Part shown: positions 1 to 8,377 of the stretch, in pieces
Layout: every line of letters starts with the position of its first letter
Numbering within the stretch: position 1 is the stretch's first letter
NCBI GenBank assembly: GCA_021795715.1
Contig: JAJYPD010000013.1
Span: 1-56,453 of the forward strand
Origin: Pseudomonadota bacterium
GTDB lineage: Bacteria; Pseudomonadota; Gammaproteobacteria; Acidiferrobacterales; Acidiferrobacteraceae
Direction: 5' to 3'
DNA length: 56,453 nt
Made by a program: the position numbers and the translations under genes
Notes under the pieces: model-generated
Seen by the model: only the letters and a program-made list of their open reading frames with translations
Told to the model about the DNA's origin: nothing
Databases searched by the model: none

Positions 1-1614
1 TGCGCGGAGGGCGGGCGCCGGCGCGGCCTGGCGGCGCCAGTCGCTGTAACCGCCGACGTATTCGCTGATATGGCCGCCGCCCTCGAAGACCCACGTGCTG
101 GTTACGACATTGTCGACGAATTGCCGGTCGTGGCTCACCAGCAGCAAAGTGCCCTGATATTCGATCAGGATCTCTTCGAGCAGTTCGAGTGTCTCCACGT
201 CCAGATCATTCGTCGGTTCATCGAGTACCAGCAGGTTGGCGGGTTCCGCAAAGAGACGCGCGAGGAGGAGACGGTTGCGTTCGCCGCCGGAGAGCATGTT
301 GACGGGCGAACGCAGCCGCTGCGGCGGGAACAGGAAGCGCTGCAGGTAGCCTGCGACGTGCTGTGTCTGGCCGTTTACGGTCACCATCAGTTTGCCGCCG
401 CCTACGCTGTCCATGACAGTGGCGTGGGGGTCGAGGCCGGCACGCTGTTGATCGAAGTAGGCGACTTCGAGTTTTGTGCCCGGCCGGACGGTACCGGCAG
501 TCGGCGTCAATTCGCCGAGCAGGAGTTTCAGGAGGGTCGATTTGCCCGCTCCGTTGGCGCCGATCAGGGCGATGCGGTCACCACGCAGCACGCGGGTGGA
601 GAAGTCTTGGATGATGGCGCAGTCTGCGTACCGGTAGCTTAAGCCGTCGATGGTGAAGACGAGCTTGCCGGAGGCCTGCGCGTCGCCAAGACGCATGTCC
701 GTCTGACCGGTCCGCTGGCGCCGGGCGCGGTAGGTCGCACGCATGGCCTCGAGCGCGCGCACCCGGCCTTCATTGCGTGTGCGCCGCGCCTTGATGCCAC
801 GGCGGATCCAGGCTTCCTCTTCGGCGAGCCGTTTGTCGAACAAGGCGTTTTGCGCCTCCTCGGCCGCCAGTTGATCGGCCTTGCGCCGCAGATAGTCGGT
901 GTACCGGCCGGGCCAGGACGTCAGCCGCCCGCGATCAAGCTCGATGATGCGCGTGGCGACGCGTTCGAGAAACTGGCGGTCATGGCTGACAAAGAGCACG
1001 GCGCCGGCAAATGTGGTCAGGTACTGTTCGAGCCAGAGGACGGCGTCGATGTCGAGATGGTTGGTGGGCTCGTCTAGGAGCAACAGCGCCGGTTCGGCGA
1101 TGAGGGCACGGGCGAGCAGCACCCGCCGCCGCCAGCCGCCGGACAAGGATCCCATGTCCGCCAGTCCGTCGAGCTGCAGTTCCGACAAAACGGTGTCGAT
1201 GCGCTGCTGCAGGCGCCAGCCATCCTCGGCATCGAGCCGCTGCTGCAGTTCGGCGAGCCGTTGCAGGTGCCGGGCATCGGGCGCCGATCCAAGGGCTGCG
1301 GTCAGCCGGTTGTATTCGCCCAAGGTTTCCCCCAAATGGGCGAGGCCGCCGGCGACGACGTCATAGACCGGACCGCTGTGGCGCGGTTCGACATCCTGAT
1401 CGAGAACGGCGATGGTCGTGTCGGTTGCCCGTACGCACTGGCCGGCATCGGGCGCGATGCGGCCGGCGATCACCCGCAATAGCGACGACTTGCCCTCCCC
1501 ATTGCGGCCGATCAGGCACAGGCGTTCGCCGCGCTCGATGGCCAGTGCCGCGTGGTCGAGCAGCTGATGGTGGCCATAGGCCAGGCAGACATCATCAAGA
1601 CGCAGCAGTGCCAT
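1..1614 (-). CDS. uup: ABC-F family ATPase, Uup-like (3' end beyond window)
   Basis: This soluble tandem-ATPase protein acts at the ribosome or on DNA intermediates; there are no membrane segments. The start is the ATG at 1614 and 538 codons are visible before the left edge (Uup is usually about 620-640 aa), so the C-terminal coiled-coil tail is missing. The first ATPase domain has Walker A GRNGEGKS at about residues 36-43, signature LSGGWRRR, and Walker B DEPTNHLD followed by the SHDR switch. The second domain also has DEPTNDLD and SHDR near the window edge. The interdomain linker is highly charged, as in ABC-F proteins. Family assignment is firm; Uup rather than another ABC-F subclass is inferred from the linker and signature. 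Confidence 0.9.
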   Translation of the reverse strand, partial: MALLRLDDVCLAYGHHQLLDHAALAIERGERLCLIGRNGEGKSSLLRVIAGRIAPDAGQCVRATDTTIAVLDQDVEPRHSGPVYDVVAGGLAHLGETLGEYNRLTAALGSAPDARHLQRLAELQQRLDAEDGWRLQQRIDTVLSELQLDGLADMGSLSGGWRRRVLLARALIAEPALLLLDEPTNHLDIDAVLWLEQYLTTFAGAVLFVSHDRQFLERVATRIIELDRGRLTSWPGRYTDYLRRKADQLAAEEAQNALFDKRLAEEEAWIRRGIKARRTRNEGRVRALEAMRATYRARRQRTGQTDMRLGDAQASGKLVFTIDGLSYRYADCAIIQDFSTRVLRGDRIALIGANGAGKSTLLKLLLGELTPTAGTVRPGTKLEVAYFDQQRAGLDPHATVMDSVGGGKLMVTVNGQTQHVAGYLQRFLFPPQRLRSPVNMLSGGERNRLLLARLFAEPANLLVLDEPTNDLDVETLELLEEILIEYQGTLLLVSHDRQFVDNVVTSTWVFEGGGHISEYVGGYSDWRRQAAPAPALRA

Positions 1615-1743
1615 GCTTTGCCGGTTCGGGTTGTGGGTTTGGAGGGGCCAACCGCGGTATGATGGCAAATGTCGGCGGCGCGATCAAACGGCGAGGGGTC
1701 CGGGGCGTTGCCGGCCTTGCACGGCGCACGGGAAGGAGGCGCG

Positions 1744-2424
1744 ATGTTGGATCTCTATTACTGGCCGACACCCAATGGCCACAAGATCACCATTTTTCTG
1801 GAAGAGGCGGGTCTTCCCTACAGGATCATCCCGATCGACATCGGCCGCGGTGAGCAGTTCAAGCCCGAATTCCTGCGCATCGCCCCCAACAACCGCATGC
1901 CGGCCATCGTCGATCACGATGCACCGGATGGACCCTTGTCGCTGTTTGAGTCCGGCGCGATCCTTCAATACCTGGCTGAAAAGACCGGTCTTTTCTGTCC
2001 CGCCGACCCAAGCGGCCGTTACGAGACCCTGCAGTGGCTGTATTGGCAGGTGGCAGGTCTTGGGCCGATGGCCGGACAAAATCACCACTTCAGCCGCTAT
2101 GCGCCCGAGCCCATCCCTTATGCCATCGACCGCTATGTGAAGGAGACGGCGCGGCTTTACCGGGTGTTGGACAGCCTGCTTGCCGGACGCGAGTACATGA
2201 ATGGGCGGGACTACTCCATCGCCGACATGGCCAGTTACCCATGGATCGTGCCGCACGAGGACCAAAAGCAGCGTCTGGGCGACTTTCCGCATCTGGGCCG
2301 GTGGTTTGCGGCCATCGCCGCGCGCCCGGCAATACAGCGGGCCTACGCGCTCGGACTGACCGTCAACCGGCGCCCGGCCCTCGACGATGAGGCGCGCAGG
2401 CATCTTTTCGGACAGACACGCTGA
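1744..2424 (+). CDS. Glutathione S-transferase family protein (YfcG/YghU-like)
   Basis: A 226-aa cytosolic GST. The N-terminal thioredoxin fold carries TPNGHKITIFLEE at about residues 8-20, typical of the Nu-class YfcG/YghU group that reduces disulfide-bonded glutathione adducts rather than conjugating drugs. The ESGAILQYLAEK motif near residue 67 binds the glutathione gamma-glutamyl moiety, and the all-helical C-terminal domain follows. I start at 1744 because GGAAGGAGG lies 4-13 nt upstream; an in-frame ATG at 1669 has no such site. Divergent from the ABC-F gene and only 5 nt from yccF, so probably co-transcribed with it. Confidence 0.88.
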   Translation: MLDLYYWPTPNGHKITIFLEEAGLPYRIIPIDIGRGEQFKPEFLRIAPNNRMPAIVDHDAPDGPLSLFESGAILQYLAEKTGLFCPADPSGRYETLQWLYWQVAGLGPMAGQNHHFSRYAPEPIPYAIDRYVKETARLYRVLDSLLAGREYMNGRDYSIADMASYPWIVPHEDQKQRLGDFPHLGRWFAAIAARPAIQRAYALGLTVNRRPALDDEARRHLFGQTR

Positions 2425-2429
2425 CACCC

Positions 2430-2840
2430 ATGCTGACACGGATCGGCAATTTTTTATGGTTTGTGCTGGGGGGCGGCATCATGGGGCTTGCCTGGTGGCT
2501 GGCCGGGGTGGTGGCGTTCGTGTCCATCGTCGGGATTCCCTGGGCGCGCGCGTGTTTCGTGATCGGGCGGTTCACCTTCTTTCCGTTTGGCAAGGACGTG
2601 GTGAGCCGCGCCAGTCTGTCGGGGCGTCACGACATCGGCACCGGTCCCCTTGGTTTCCTGGGCAACGTGATCTGGTTTGTGTTCGCGGGGTTTTGGCTTG
2701 CGCTTGGGCATGTGATTGCCGCACTTGCCGATGCCGTGACCCTCATCGGCATCCCGTTTGCCATCCAGCACCTGAAGCTTGCCGGGCTTGCGCTCGCACC
2801 GATCGGCTTGACGGTCGTGCGGCGCCCACCCGTCTGGTGA
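2430..2840 (+). CDS. yccF: YccF family inner-membrane protein
   Basis: A 136-aa protein with two YccF repeats, each a hydrophobic hairpin with the VGIPWARACF / IGIPFAIQH type of motif (about residues 30-42 and 105-115). Four hydrophobic segments fit a small inner-membrane protein. The family is widespread but its biochemical role is unknown. It starts 5 nt after the GST stop. Confidence 0.85.
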   Translation: MLTRIGNFLWFVLGGGIMGLAWWLAGVVAFVSIVGIPWARACFVIGRFTFFPFGKDVVSRASLSGRHDIGTGPLGFLGNVIWFVFAGFWLALGHVIAALADAVTLIGIPFAIQHLKLAGLALAPIGLTVVRRPPVW

Positions 2841-2856
2841 GATCCGCGCTGGGGGG

Positions 2857-3129
2857 TTACCCCTGGCGCCAGCGCGCGAGTGTGGCGAGCCGCCAGTGCA
2901 TATACACGCGGATCCAGGAGGGGGCCTTGCGGTCCAGCAGGAGACTCCGCACCTTCCTGCGCATGCCTTTGAGGTCCAGGCTCTGGCGGAATGTCTTGCC
3001 GTCGTGGCAGTAGCTGCAGTAGACCGTGTGTAAACGATTTCTGTCGTACATCAAGGGCATCCCGCAGCTCTGGCATCTGTTGTGTTCGATGTGCCATTGT
3101 TTCCGGATCTTCGTCAGCCACTGCCGCAT
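2857..3129 (-). CDS. Small zinc-ribbon protein
   Basis: A 90-aa basic protein with one clear four-cysteine zinc site: Cys19-x2-Cys22 and Cys38-x2-Cys41, in the context CQSCGMPL and YCSYCHDG. This matches the putative zinc-ribbon domain of uncharacterised short proteins that begin xCxxCGMP. The C-terminal half is rich in Arg and Trp with no recognised domain. Convergent with yccF (16 nt between stops). Function unknown; nucleic-acid or protein binding is only a general expectation for such ribbons. Confidence 0.75.
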   Translation of the reverse strand: MRQWLTKIRKQWHIEHNRCQSCGMPLMYDRNRLHTVYCSYCHDGKTFRQSLDLKGMRRKVRSLLLDRKAPSWIRVYMHWRLATLARWRQG

Positions 3130-3507
3130 GCCGTGCCATTCCTCGGTCAGGGAGGTTGGGATTCCGGATCCCCGGCTTTCCAGGGTCCGGCGAGGTGTAT
3201 CTCGCGGCCCATTTTAGCCTGTTTTGGCGCAGGCGGGCAGGGGTGGCGTCGCGGTCCGGGCGCGTGCCTGCAGGTCCGGTGCCGCGCCTGCGTGCTCACG
3301 TGGCGTCAGGCCTTGTTGCGACGCAAATGACAAGATGGCGCCCGGGGCGGCAGCCGCCTGGGCGGACCGTGCGCCAAAGATATCGAGGGACATGGAATTG
3401 TGCTATAAAAATACCGGCAAGCGCCGCCGCGTTTAGGTCCGCGCGGACTCACTTTGTCAGGGCACGCGGGGGCGTGGCCGGTGCAGGCATGCAAACGGGA
3501 GGGATAG
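3130..3507. other. Intergenic region, no gene seen
   Basis: This holds the upstream regions of the divergent zinc-ribbon and Old Yellow Enzyme genes. A TATAAA at 3404-3409 could be a -10 element for the rightward gene, but no good -35 sits at the right distance. I see no RNA gene or convincing coding sequence. Confidence 0.5.
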
Positions 3508-4644
3508 ATGGACACAGAAGGAAAAGCGTCACCAACGAAAGCGCACTCGGCAGCCGGCGCGCGCGTGTTGTTGACACCCATGCAGGCCGGAGAGATGGCC
3601 TTGCGCAATCGCATGGTCATGGCGCCGCTTACGCGCTGCCGGGCCGGCGCCGGCCTGGTGCCCACCGACTTGGTGGTGGAGTACTACCGCCAGCGGGCCG
3701 GTGCGGGACTGATCATCAGCGAGGCGACCCAGGTGGCCCAGGAGGGGCAGGGTTACCCGAACACGCCGGGCATCTACACGGCGCAGCAGGTGGTGGGGTG
3801 GCGGCGCGTGACGGACGCCGTGCACGCGCAGGGCGGTTCGATGGTGCTCCAGCTGTGGCATGTCGGCCGCATCTCGCACCCGTCCTTCCAGCCGAAAGGA
3901 CGGGCGCCCGTGGCGCCCAGTGCGATCCGGCCCGCCGGCCAGGCGGCCACCCTCGAGGGCATGCAGGATTTCGTGACACCCCGCGCGCTCGAAACCGATG
4001 AGCTGCCACGGATCGCCAAACAGTACAGGCAGGCGGCGGAAAATGCGCTGGCGGCGGGTTTCGACGGGGTCGAGTTGCATGCGGCCAATGGTTATCTGCT
4101 CGATCAGTTTCTGCGCGATGGCACCAACCAGAGGACCGACCGTTATGGTGGCACCATCGAAAACCGCATGCGTTTCCCGCTGGAGGTCCTGGAGGCGGTA
4201 CTGTCGGTATGGCCGGCCGGCCGCGTCGGCGTGCGCCTGTCGCCGACCGGCACCATGAATGACATGCGCGATTCCGACCCGAAGGCGACGTTCGGGGCGA
4301 TGGTCAAGGCGCTCAATGCCTACCGGCTCGCCTATCTCCATCTGGTCGAATCGATGGACGGTGATGTCCGCCACGGTGCCTCCATCATACCGGCGGCCTA
4401 TTTTCGCGGGCTCTACGAGGGTCTTTTGATGGTCAATGGCGGGTATGACGCGGATTCGGCGGAAAAGGCGCTGTCTGCGGGTCATGCCGACATGGTGTCA
4501 TTCGGGCGTCTTTTCATCGCCAATCCTGATCTGCCGGAGCGGATCGCCCGGGCGGCGCCGTTGAATGCGCTAAGACCCGAGTTCTTCTATGGCGGCGGAT
4601 CGCAGGGCTATACCGACTATCCGTCCCTGGATGCGGCCGGCTAG
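3508..4644 (+). CDS. NADH:flavin oxidoreductase, Old Yellow Enzyme family (NemA-like)
   Basis: A 378-aa FMN-dependent ene-reductase; members reduce activated alkenes, maleimides, nitro compounds and quinones with NAD(P)H. The TIM barrel is complete: FMN-binding LTPMQAG and VMAPLTR near the N-terminus, QLWHVGRISH at about residue 113, the substrate-binding HAANGYLLDQF (His-x-x-Asn) near 190, RYGG at about 212, and the phosphate-binding G(R)LFIANPDLP near 335. A non-conserved 20-residue N-terminal extension precedes the domain. It stands alone; a role in electrophile detoxification is typical of the family, but the native substrate cannot be read from sequence. Confidence 0.88.
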   Translation: MDTEGKASPTKAHSAAGARVLLTPMQAGEMALRNRMVMAPLTRCRAGAGLVPTDLVVEYYRQRAGAGLIISEATQVAQEGQGYPNTPGIYTAQQVVGWRRVTDAVHAQGGSMVLQLWHVGRISHPSFQPKGRAPVAPSAIRPAGQAATLEGMQDFVTPRALETDELPRIAKQYRQAAENALAAGFDGVELHAANGYLLDQFLRDGTNQRTDRYGGTIENRMRFPLEVLEAVLSVWPAGRVGVRLSPTGTMNDMRDSDPKATFGAMVKALNAYRLAYLHLVESMDGDVRHGASIIPAAYFRGLYEGLLMVNGGYDADSAEKALSAGHADMVSFGRLFIANPDLPERIARAAPLNALRPEFFYGGGSQGYTDYPSLDAAG

Positions 4645-4683
4645 AGCGACTGTCCGTTGCGCGGCCTCAGGGTTTGACTGTGT

Positions 4684-4711
4684 AAAAAGGGCCCCACTGG
4701 GGGAGTGGGGC
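4684..4711 (-). terminator. Rho-independent terminator of the DUF3034 gene
   Basis: An 8-bp perfect stem (GCCCCACT at 4691-4698 with AGTGGGGC at 4704-4711, 5-nt loop) is followed, reading leftward, by a run of five T. It lies about 60 nt past the stop of the leftward DUF3034 gene. Confidence 0.75.
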
Positions 4712-4772
4712 TCAAGTCAGGCTTCTTGTGGAGAGGTTGCCGCAGGCCAAACCTTTGGGGCCGGCCCGCCGG

Positions 4773-5693
4773 TCAGAAGGCGGCGCTCATGCTGAGATAG
4801 AAGCCGTTCTGGTTGGCGTTTACGGAGTGGCCGGGGATGCTCGCCATGTTGCCGAGATCAAGCAGTGCGGCGACGACCGAAAATTTCGGATTGGGCATGT
4901 AGGCGATGAAGCCGTCATACCAGTCGGATTGCTTCAGGTTGACCCCCGGATCGGCGAGCGCCGTCTGCAGGTAGGATTGGGCGGCGAGCAGATTGTCGCC
5001 GGGGAAGCTGCGCCACTCGGCGCCGACCACCACGTCCTTGGCGACGAAATAGCCGACGCTCGCGCCCCCCTGCGCCGTGTAGCTGCGATGCCCAATGCCC
5101 CCCTGACCGAGCAGGCCAAGGTAATTGGCGCGGGTGACGTAGACGTCGCCGTTTAGGATGATGTGGCTGCCAAACAGGGGATAGATCCCGGTGCCGGCCA
5201 CATAGAAATCGGCACCGTTGGCATGGGCACCCAAAGACAGCGGGATGGGTTCGGAGGTGAGGTGGTAGTTCATGCCCACGGCGAAGGCCGGGATGGCGCC
5301 GTTGCCCTTGTAGACCTGCAGCTTGCCGCCGATGATGTCCTGTTCGATGCTGTTTACGTTGACGACGTCAGCCGGCAGGATGGTGCCCGCGCCGGCATTG
5401 AGTGTCGCCGTCAAGGCCTGCGGAAGACCCATGTACTGGTGCGCGTAATAGACTTCGGCGTAGTGGGAAATGGAGAGATTGATGCCGGCGCTATAGACAT
5501 CATAGTTCGGCGTCGTGCCGTAGGTGCCGAATACCGCCGGCGTAACCGCCTTTTTGCTGCTCCCGTTGGCGATAAGCGCCCATGGATTCAGTCCCCCGCC
5601 GCCTGCACCCTCGATCATGATCGGCAAAGCCATCGCCGCCGGTGATGCCGCCATGGCGGCGGCCAGCAGCGCAATGACGTGCTGTATTTTCAT
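4773..5693 (-). CDS. DUF3034 family outer-membrane-type protein
   Basis: A 306-aa protein with a clean signal peptide (MKIQHVIALLAAAMAA..., cleavage around residue 22). The mature start has the DUF3034 hallmark EGAGGGGLNPWALI. The rest is rich in alternating aromatic/small residues and ends in a terminal Phe (MSAAF), fitting an outer-membrane beta-barrel. The family has no established function. AGGAGG lies 7 nt before the ATG, and a strong promoter with an overlapping inverted repeat precedes it, so the gene is probably well expressed and regulated. Confidence 0.85.
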   Translation of the reverse strand: MKIQHVIALLAAAMAASPAAMALPIMIEGAGGGGLNPWALIANGSSKKAVTPAVFGTYGTTPNYDVYSAGINLSISHYAEVYYAHQYMGLPQALTATLNAGAGTILPADVVNVNSIEQDIIGGKLQVYKGNGAIPAFAVGMNYHLTSEPIPLSLGAHANGADFYVAGTGIYPLFGSHIILNGDVYVTRANYLGLLGQGGIGHRSYTAQGGASVGYFVAKDVVVGAEWRSFPGDNLLAAQSYLQTALADPGVNLKQSDWYDGFIAYMPNPKFSVVAALLDLGNMASIPGHSVNANQNGFYLSMSAAF

Positions 5694-5752
5694 GGAAGTG
5701 CCTCCTCTGTGGTCGACCTACAAAACCATCGTGCCCCCGATACGCAAAAGTT

Positions 5753-5800
5753 CATTAATCATATTAATGGTAACATAAGTGTCATTAGACAATAATGCAA
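5753..5800 (-). promoter_or_regulatory. Sigma-70 promoter with overlapping operator for the DUF3034 gene
   Basis: On the minus strand TTGCAT (5795-5800) and TATGTT (5772-5777) are 17 nt apart. Directly downstream, over the expected transcription start, lies a perfect 7-bp inverted repeat with a 3-nt spacer: CATTAAT (5753-5759) and ATTAATG (5763-5769). The position suits a repressor operator. No cognate regulator is identified. Confidence 0.65.
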
Positions 5801-5876
5801 GACCGATAATGGAAATGAGGGGGACAATCGGCAGGCGGGGCGCACAAAGACGCGATCAAAAAAGGAAAAAGGTGAG

Positions 5877-5934
5877 GAAAAACAAACCGGCGCAAAGCGG
5901 CCAGGCGGCGCGGGGCCAGAGCGGCTTGCGCCGG
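5877..5934 (-). terminator. Terminator of the MFS transporter gene
   Basis: A 9-bp perfect stem (CCGGCGCAA 5887-5895 with TTGCGCCGG 5926-5934) begins just past the stop codon and is followed leftward by TTTGTTTTT. The 30-nt loop is itself GC-rich. Confidence 0.6.
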
Positions 5935-5936
5935 GT

Positions 5937-7406
5937 TCAGAGAGTCTTGCGGCGTTCGATGAGGATATGCATTTCCTCGAGAAACCACGTGCCCACGAAG
6001 GCCACGAAACCGAAAATGACGGCAATGGAAAAGTCCATCCTTAGCCCCTCTACGATGAGGGTCCGGGCGGCGGCGGGATCGGCCTTGGGGATGCCCCGCA
6101 GGAAGCCCGCCAGGATGCCGCCAAAGGTGGCCACGCCCAGGGTGCCGCCCATGGACCGGAACAGCGACACGGTGGCCGTGGCCACACCGAGATGGCGGTG
6201 GGCGACGGTGATCTGTGCGGACAGAACGAGCACCTGCATGGTCATGCCAAGGCCGATACCGAGAAGGATGAGGGCCCCGTCGATGTACCACAAAGGGATG
6301 TCGGCGGTCAGGCGCGAAAAGAGGTAGAGCGCCGCGGTGATGAGGCTTGCGCCGGCGATCGGGAACATCCGGTAGCGCTGGGTACGGCTGATCCACCGGC
6401 CGCTTGCGATGGACATGACGAGCATGCCGACGAGCAGAAACAGCAGTTCCAGACCCGAACGGGTGGGTGTGAAGCCGCGCACGGCCTGCAGGTAGAGCGG
6501 CAGGAAGCTGATGGACCCGAGCATGGCGCCGCCGACGAAGAACGCGATGGCGGCGCTGAAGGCGAACGTGCGAAAGCGGAAGAAAGACAGCGGCAGTACC
6601 GGTTCGCGATGCCGCCGCTCGGTCTGCAGGAAGGCGAGCATCAAAACGACCGCGGCCGCAAGCAGCACCCAGGGCAAAGGGGAGCGCCAGGGCAGCACCG
6701 GTCCGGACAGGCTCGCGAACAGCACCAGGATGCTGAGGCTCGCGGTCAGCAAAACCATGCCGGCCACGTCAATGTGCACGCGCGGTTGGCGTACCGGACG
6801 CGGAAAGGCCAGCGTGACTATGGTAAACGCGGCAACGCCGATCGGCACGTTGATATAGAAGATCCAGCGCCAGCTCAAGTGTTCGACGAGAAATCCGCCG
6901 AGAAAGGGGCCAAGCAGGGTGGCCAGCCCGAACGTGCCGCCGACGAGGCCCTGATAGCGGCCGCGCTGGGTGATGGGGATGAAGTCGGAAATCGAGGCCA
7001 GTGCCGTCACCAGGAGTCCGCCGCCGCCAATGCCCTGCAGCGCACGCAGAAGGATGAGCTGAAACATGTTCTGCGCAAGCCCGGCCAGCGCCGATCCGGC
7101 CAAAAACAACAATATGGCGGTCTGCAAAAGCGGCTTGCGGCCGACCAGGTCGCCGAGCTTGCCATAGATCGGCAGACAGACCGTGGAGGTCAGCAGATAG
7201 GCCGTCACGACCCAGGGAAGATCCTTCAGCCCCTGGAGGTCGCGGGCGATGGTCGGCAAAGCGGTCGAGACGACGGTCTGATCCATGGCGGCAAGGAAAA
7301 TCGAAGACAGGATCGCAAGCAGCATGGTCTTGGCCGGCCAGTCGAGGCGGAACGCTGCATCGGCCGCGGGTGCTGCGGGCTCATGGAGCCGGGAAGACGA
7401 TGTCAT
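5937..7406 (-). CDS. MFS drug:H+ antiporter, DHA2 (EmrB/QacA) family
   Basis: A 489-aa 14-TM inner-membrane exporter. It shows DHA2 motif D1 (LDxTVVSTALPTI as MDQTVVSTALPTIARDL), motif A (GKLGDLVGRKPLLQ) after TM2, and motif C (GIGGGGLLV) in TM5. I start at the ATG at 7406; a longer frame to 7502 adds only 32 non-membrane residues and overlaps no better ribosome site. It lies 129 nt downstream of the IclR gene on the same strand, with a terminator after it. No adjacent membrane-fusion or outer-membrane partner. The substrate cannot be predicted. Confidence 0.87.
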   Translation of the reverse strand: MTSSSRLHEPAAPAADAAFRLDWPAKTMLLAILSSIFLAAMDQTVVSTALPTIARDLQGLKDLPWVVTAYLLTSTVCLPIYGKLGDLVGRKPLLQTAILLFLAGSALAGLAQNMFQLILLRALQGIGGGGLLVTALASISDFIPITQRGRYQGLVGGTFGLATLLGPFLGGFLVEHLSWRWIFYINVPIGVAAFTIVTLAFPRPVRQPRVHIDVAGMVLLTASLSILVLFASLSGPVLPWRSPLPWVLLAAAVVLMLAFLQTERRHREPVLPLSFFRFRTFAFSAAIAFFVGGAMLGSISFLPLYLQAVRGFTPTRSGLELLFLLVGMLVMSIASGRWISRTQRYRMFPIAGASLITAALYLFSRLTADIPLWYIDGALILLGIGLGMTMQVLVLSAQITVAHRHLGVATATVSLFRSMGGTLGVATFGGILAGFLRGIPKADPAAARTLIVEGLRMDFSIAVIFGFVAFVGTWFLEEMHILIERRKTL

Positions 7407-7535
7407 GGAATGTGTGCCGTCCTTGTGGTCATCAGGGGCCGTGACACCGGGGGGCGGTAGGCCCTGCCTGTGTGTCGCCACGACCATCGTACTCCGGGAC
7501 ACGCCCAGCCGGTGCGGTCTGGGCGCCGCTTGGCC

Positions 7536-8288
7536 TCATCCTTGCGTGAGCCTTTGGCCGAGGCGTTGGGCGGTGTCTTGCAAAAGCGGCACCCACTCGT
7601 CACGGCGCCGCTCGATCGGCGCGGAAATCGACAGGCCGGCGACGATTTGCCCGCCGTCGTCATGGATCAGCACGCCGATGCAGCCCACGCCGGTCTCGGC
7701 CTCTTCGTCATCGTAGGCAAATCCTGCGCGCGCACAGCCCGCGACGTGCTGCACCAGCTGGTCTGTGTCGGTGAAGCTGTAGCGGGTATAGCCCGGCAGG
7801 CCCGTGCGTTGCGCATATTCGCGGCAGGCCAATTCCCCGCTTTCGCCCAGCATGAGCTTGCCGACTGCCGTCACATGTAACGGTGCGCGGCTGCCGATGC
7901 GCTGTTCGACACGCATCATGCGCTCAGGCAGTGCGCGTTCCAGATACACGACTTCGTCGCCCGCGCGCACCGTGAGGTTGACCGTCTCGCCAATCTGGTT
8001 GCGCAACGCCTCCATGAGGGGCCGCGCTTCGCGGCGCAGATCCCCGTACGAGGCCACGCGGCTGCCCAGTTGCAGCAGGCGGATGCCCAGGCGGTAATGG
8101 GCACCCTCGCGCGCGACCAGGCCGTTTTCGATGGCCGAGGCGAGGATGCGAAATGCCGTCGAGGGGTGCAGCGCAGTATCGGCCGCCAGGATCTTCAGGC
8201 TGACCGGGTCCTGGTTGCGGGCAAGCACCTCCAGCAAGGCCGTCAGCCGATCTATGACCTGGATGGAGGGGGCTTCTTTGGTTTTCAT
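7536..8288 (-). CDS. IclR family transcriptional regulator
   Basis: A 250-aa one-component regulator. Residues about 8-65 form the winged helix-turn-helix (QVIDRLTALLEVLA ... LHPSTAFRILASAIENGL), and residues about 80-245 form the IclR effector domain with GETVNLTVRAGDEVVYLER, HVTAVGKLML and CIGVLIHDDGGQIVAGLSISAP. I start at the ATG at 8288 (MKTKEAP); a frame extends upstream to 8348 but would cover the putative operator. Divergent, 89 nt apart, from the phosphoketolase-like/kinase operon, so it probably controls that operon and itself. The ligand is likely a pathway intermediate. Confidence 0.9.
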   Translation of the reverse strand: MKTKEAPSIQVIDRLTALLEVLARNQDPVSLKILAADTALHPSTAFRILASAIENGLVAREGAHYRLGIRLLQLGSRVASYGDLRREARPLMEALRNQIGETVNLTVRAGDEVVYLERALPERMMRVEQRIGSRAPLHVTAVGKLMLGESGELACREYAQRTGLPGYTRYSFTDTDQLVQHVAGCARAGFAYDDEEAETGVGCIGVLIHDDGGQIVAGLSISAPIERRRDEWVPLLQDTAQRLGQRLTQG

Positions 8289-8320
8289 ATTCCGTATCGT
8301 GGAATCGATGCCGTATTGTG
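8289..8320. promoter_or_regulatory. Candidate IclR operator: direct repeats and inverted repeat
   Basis: Two 10-bp near-identical direct repeats, CCGTATCGTG (8292-8301) and CCGTATTGTG (8311-8320), are spaced 19 bp apart, about two helical turns. Over the first lies ATTCC-N7-GGAAT (8289-8305). They abut the IclR start codon in the divergent intergenic region. Confidence 0.5.
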
Positions 8321-8377
8321 AAAATATAAACCATCCCCTAAGGTGCATGCAACAGTCTGGACCTGAGGAAGCTGATC

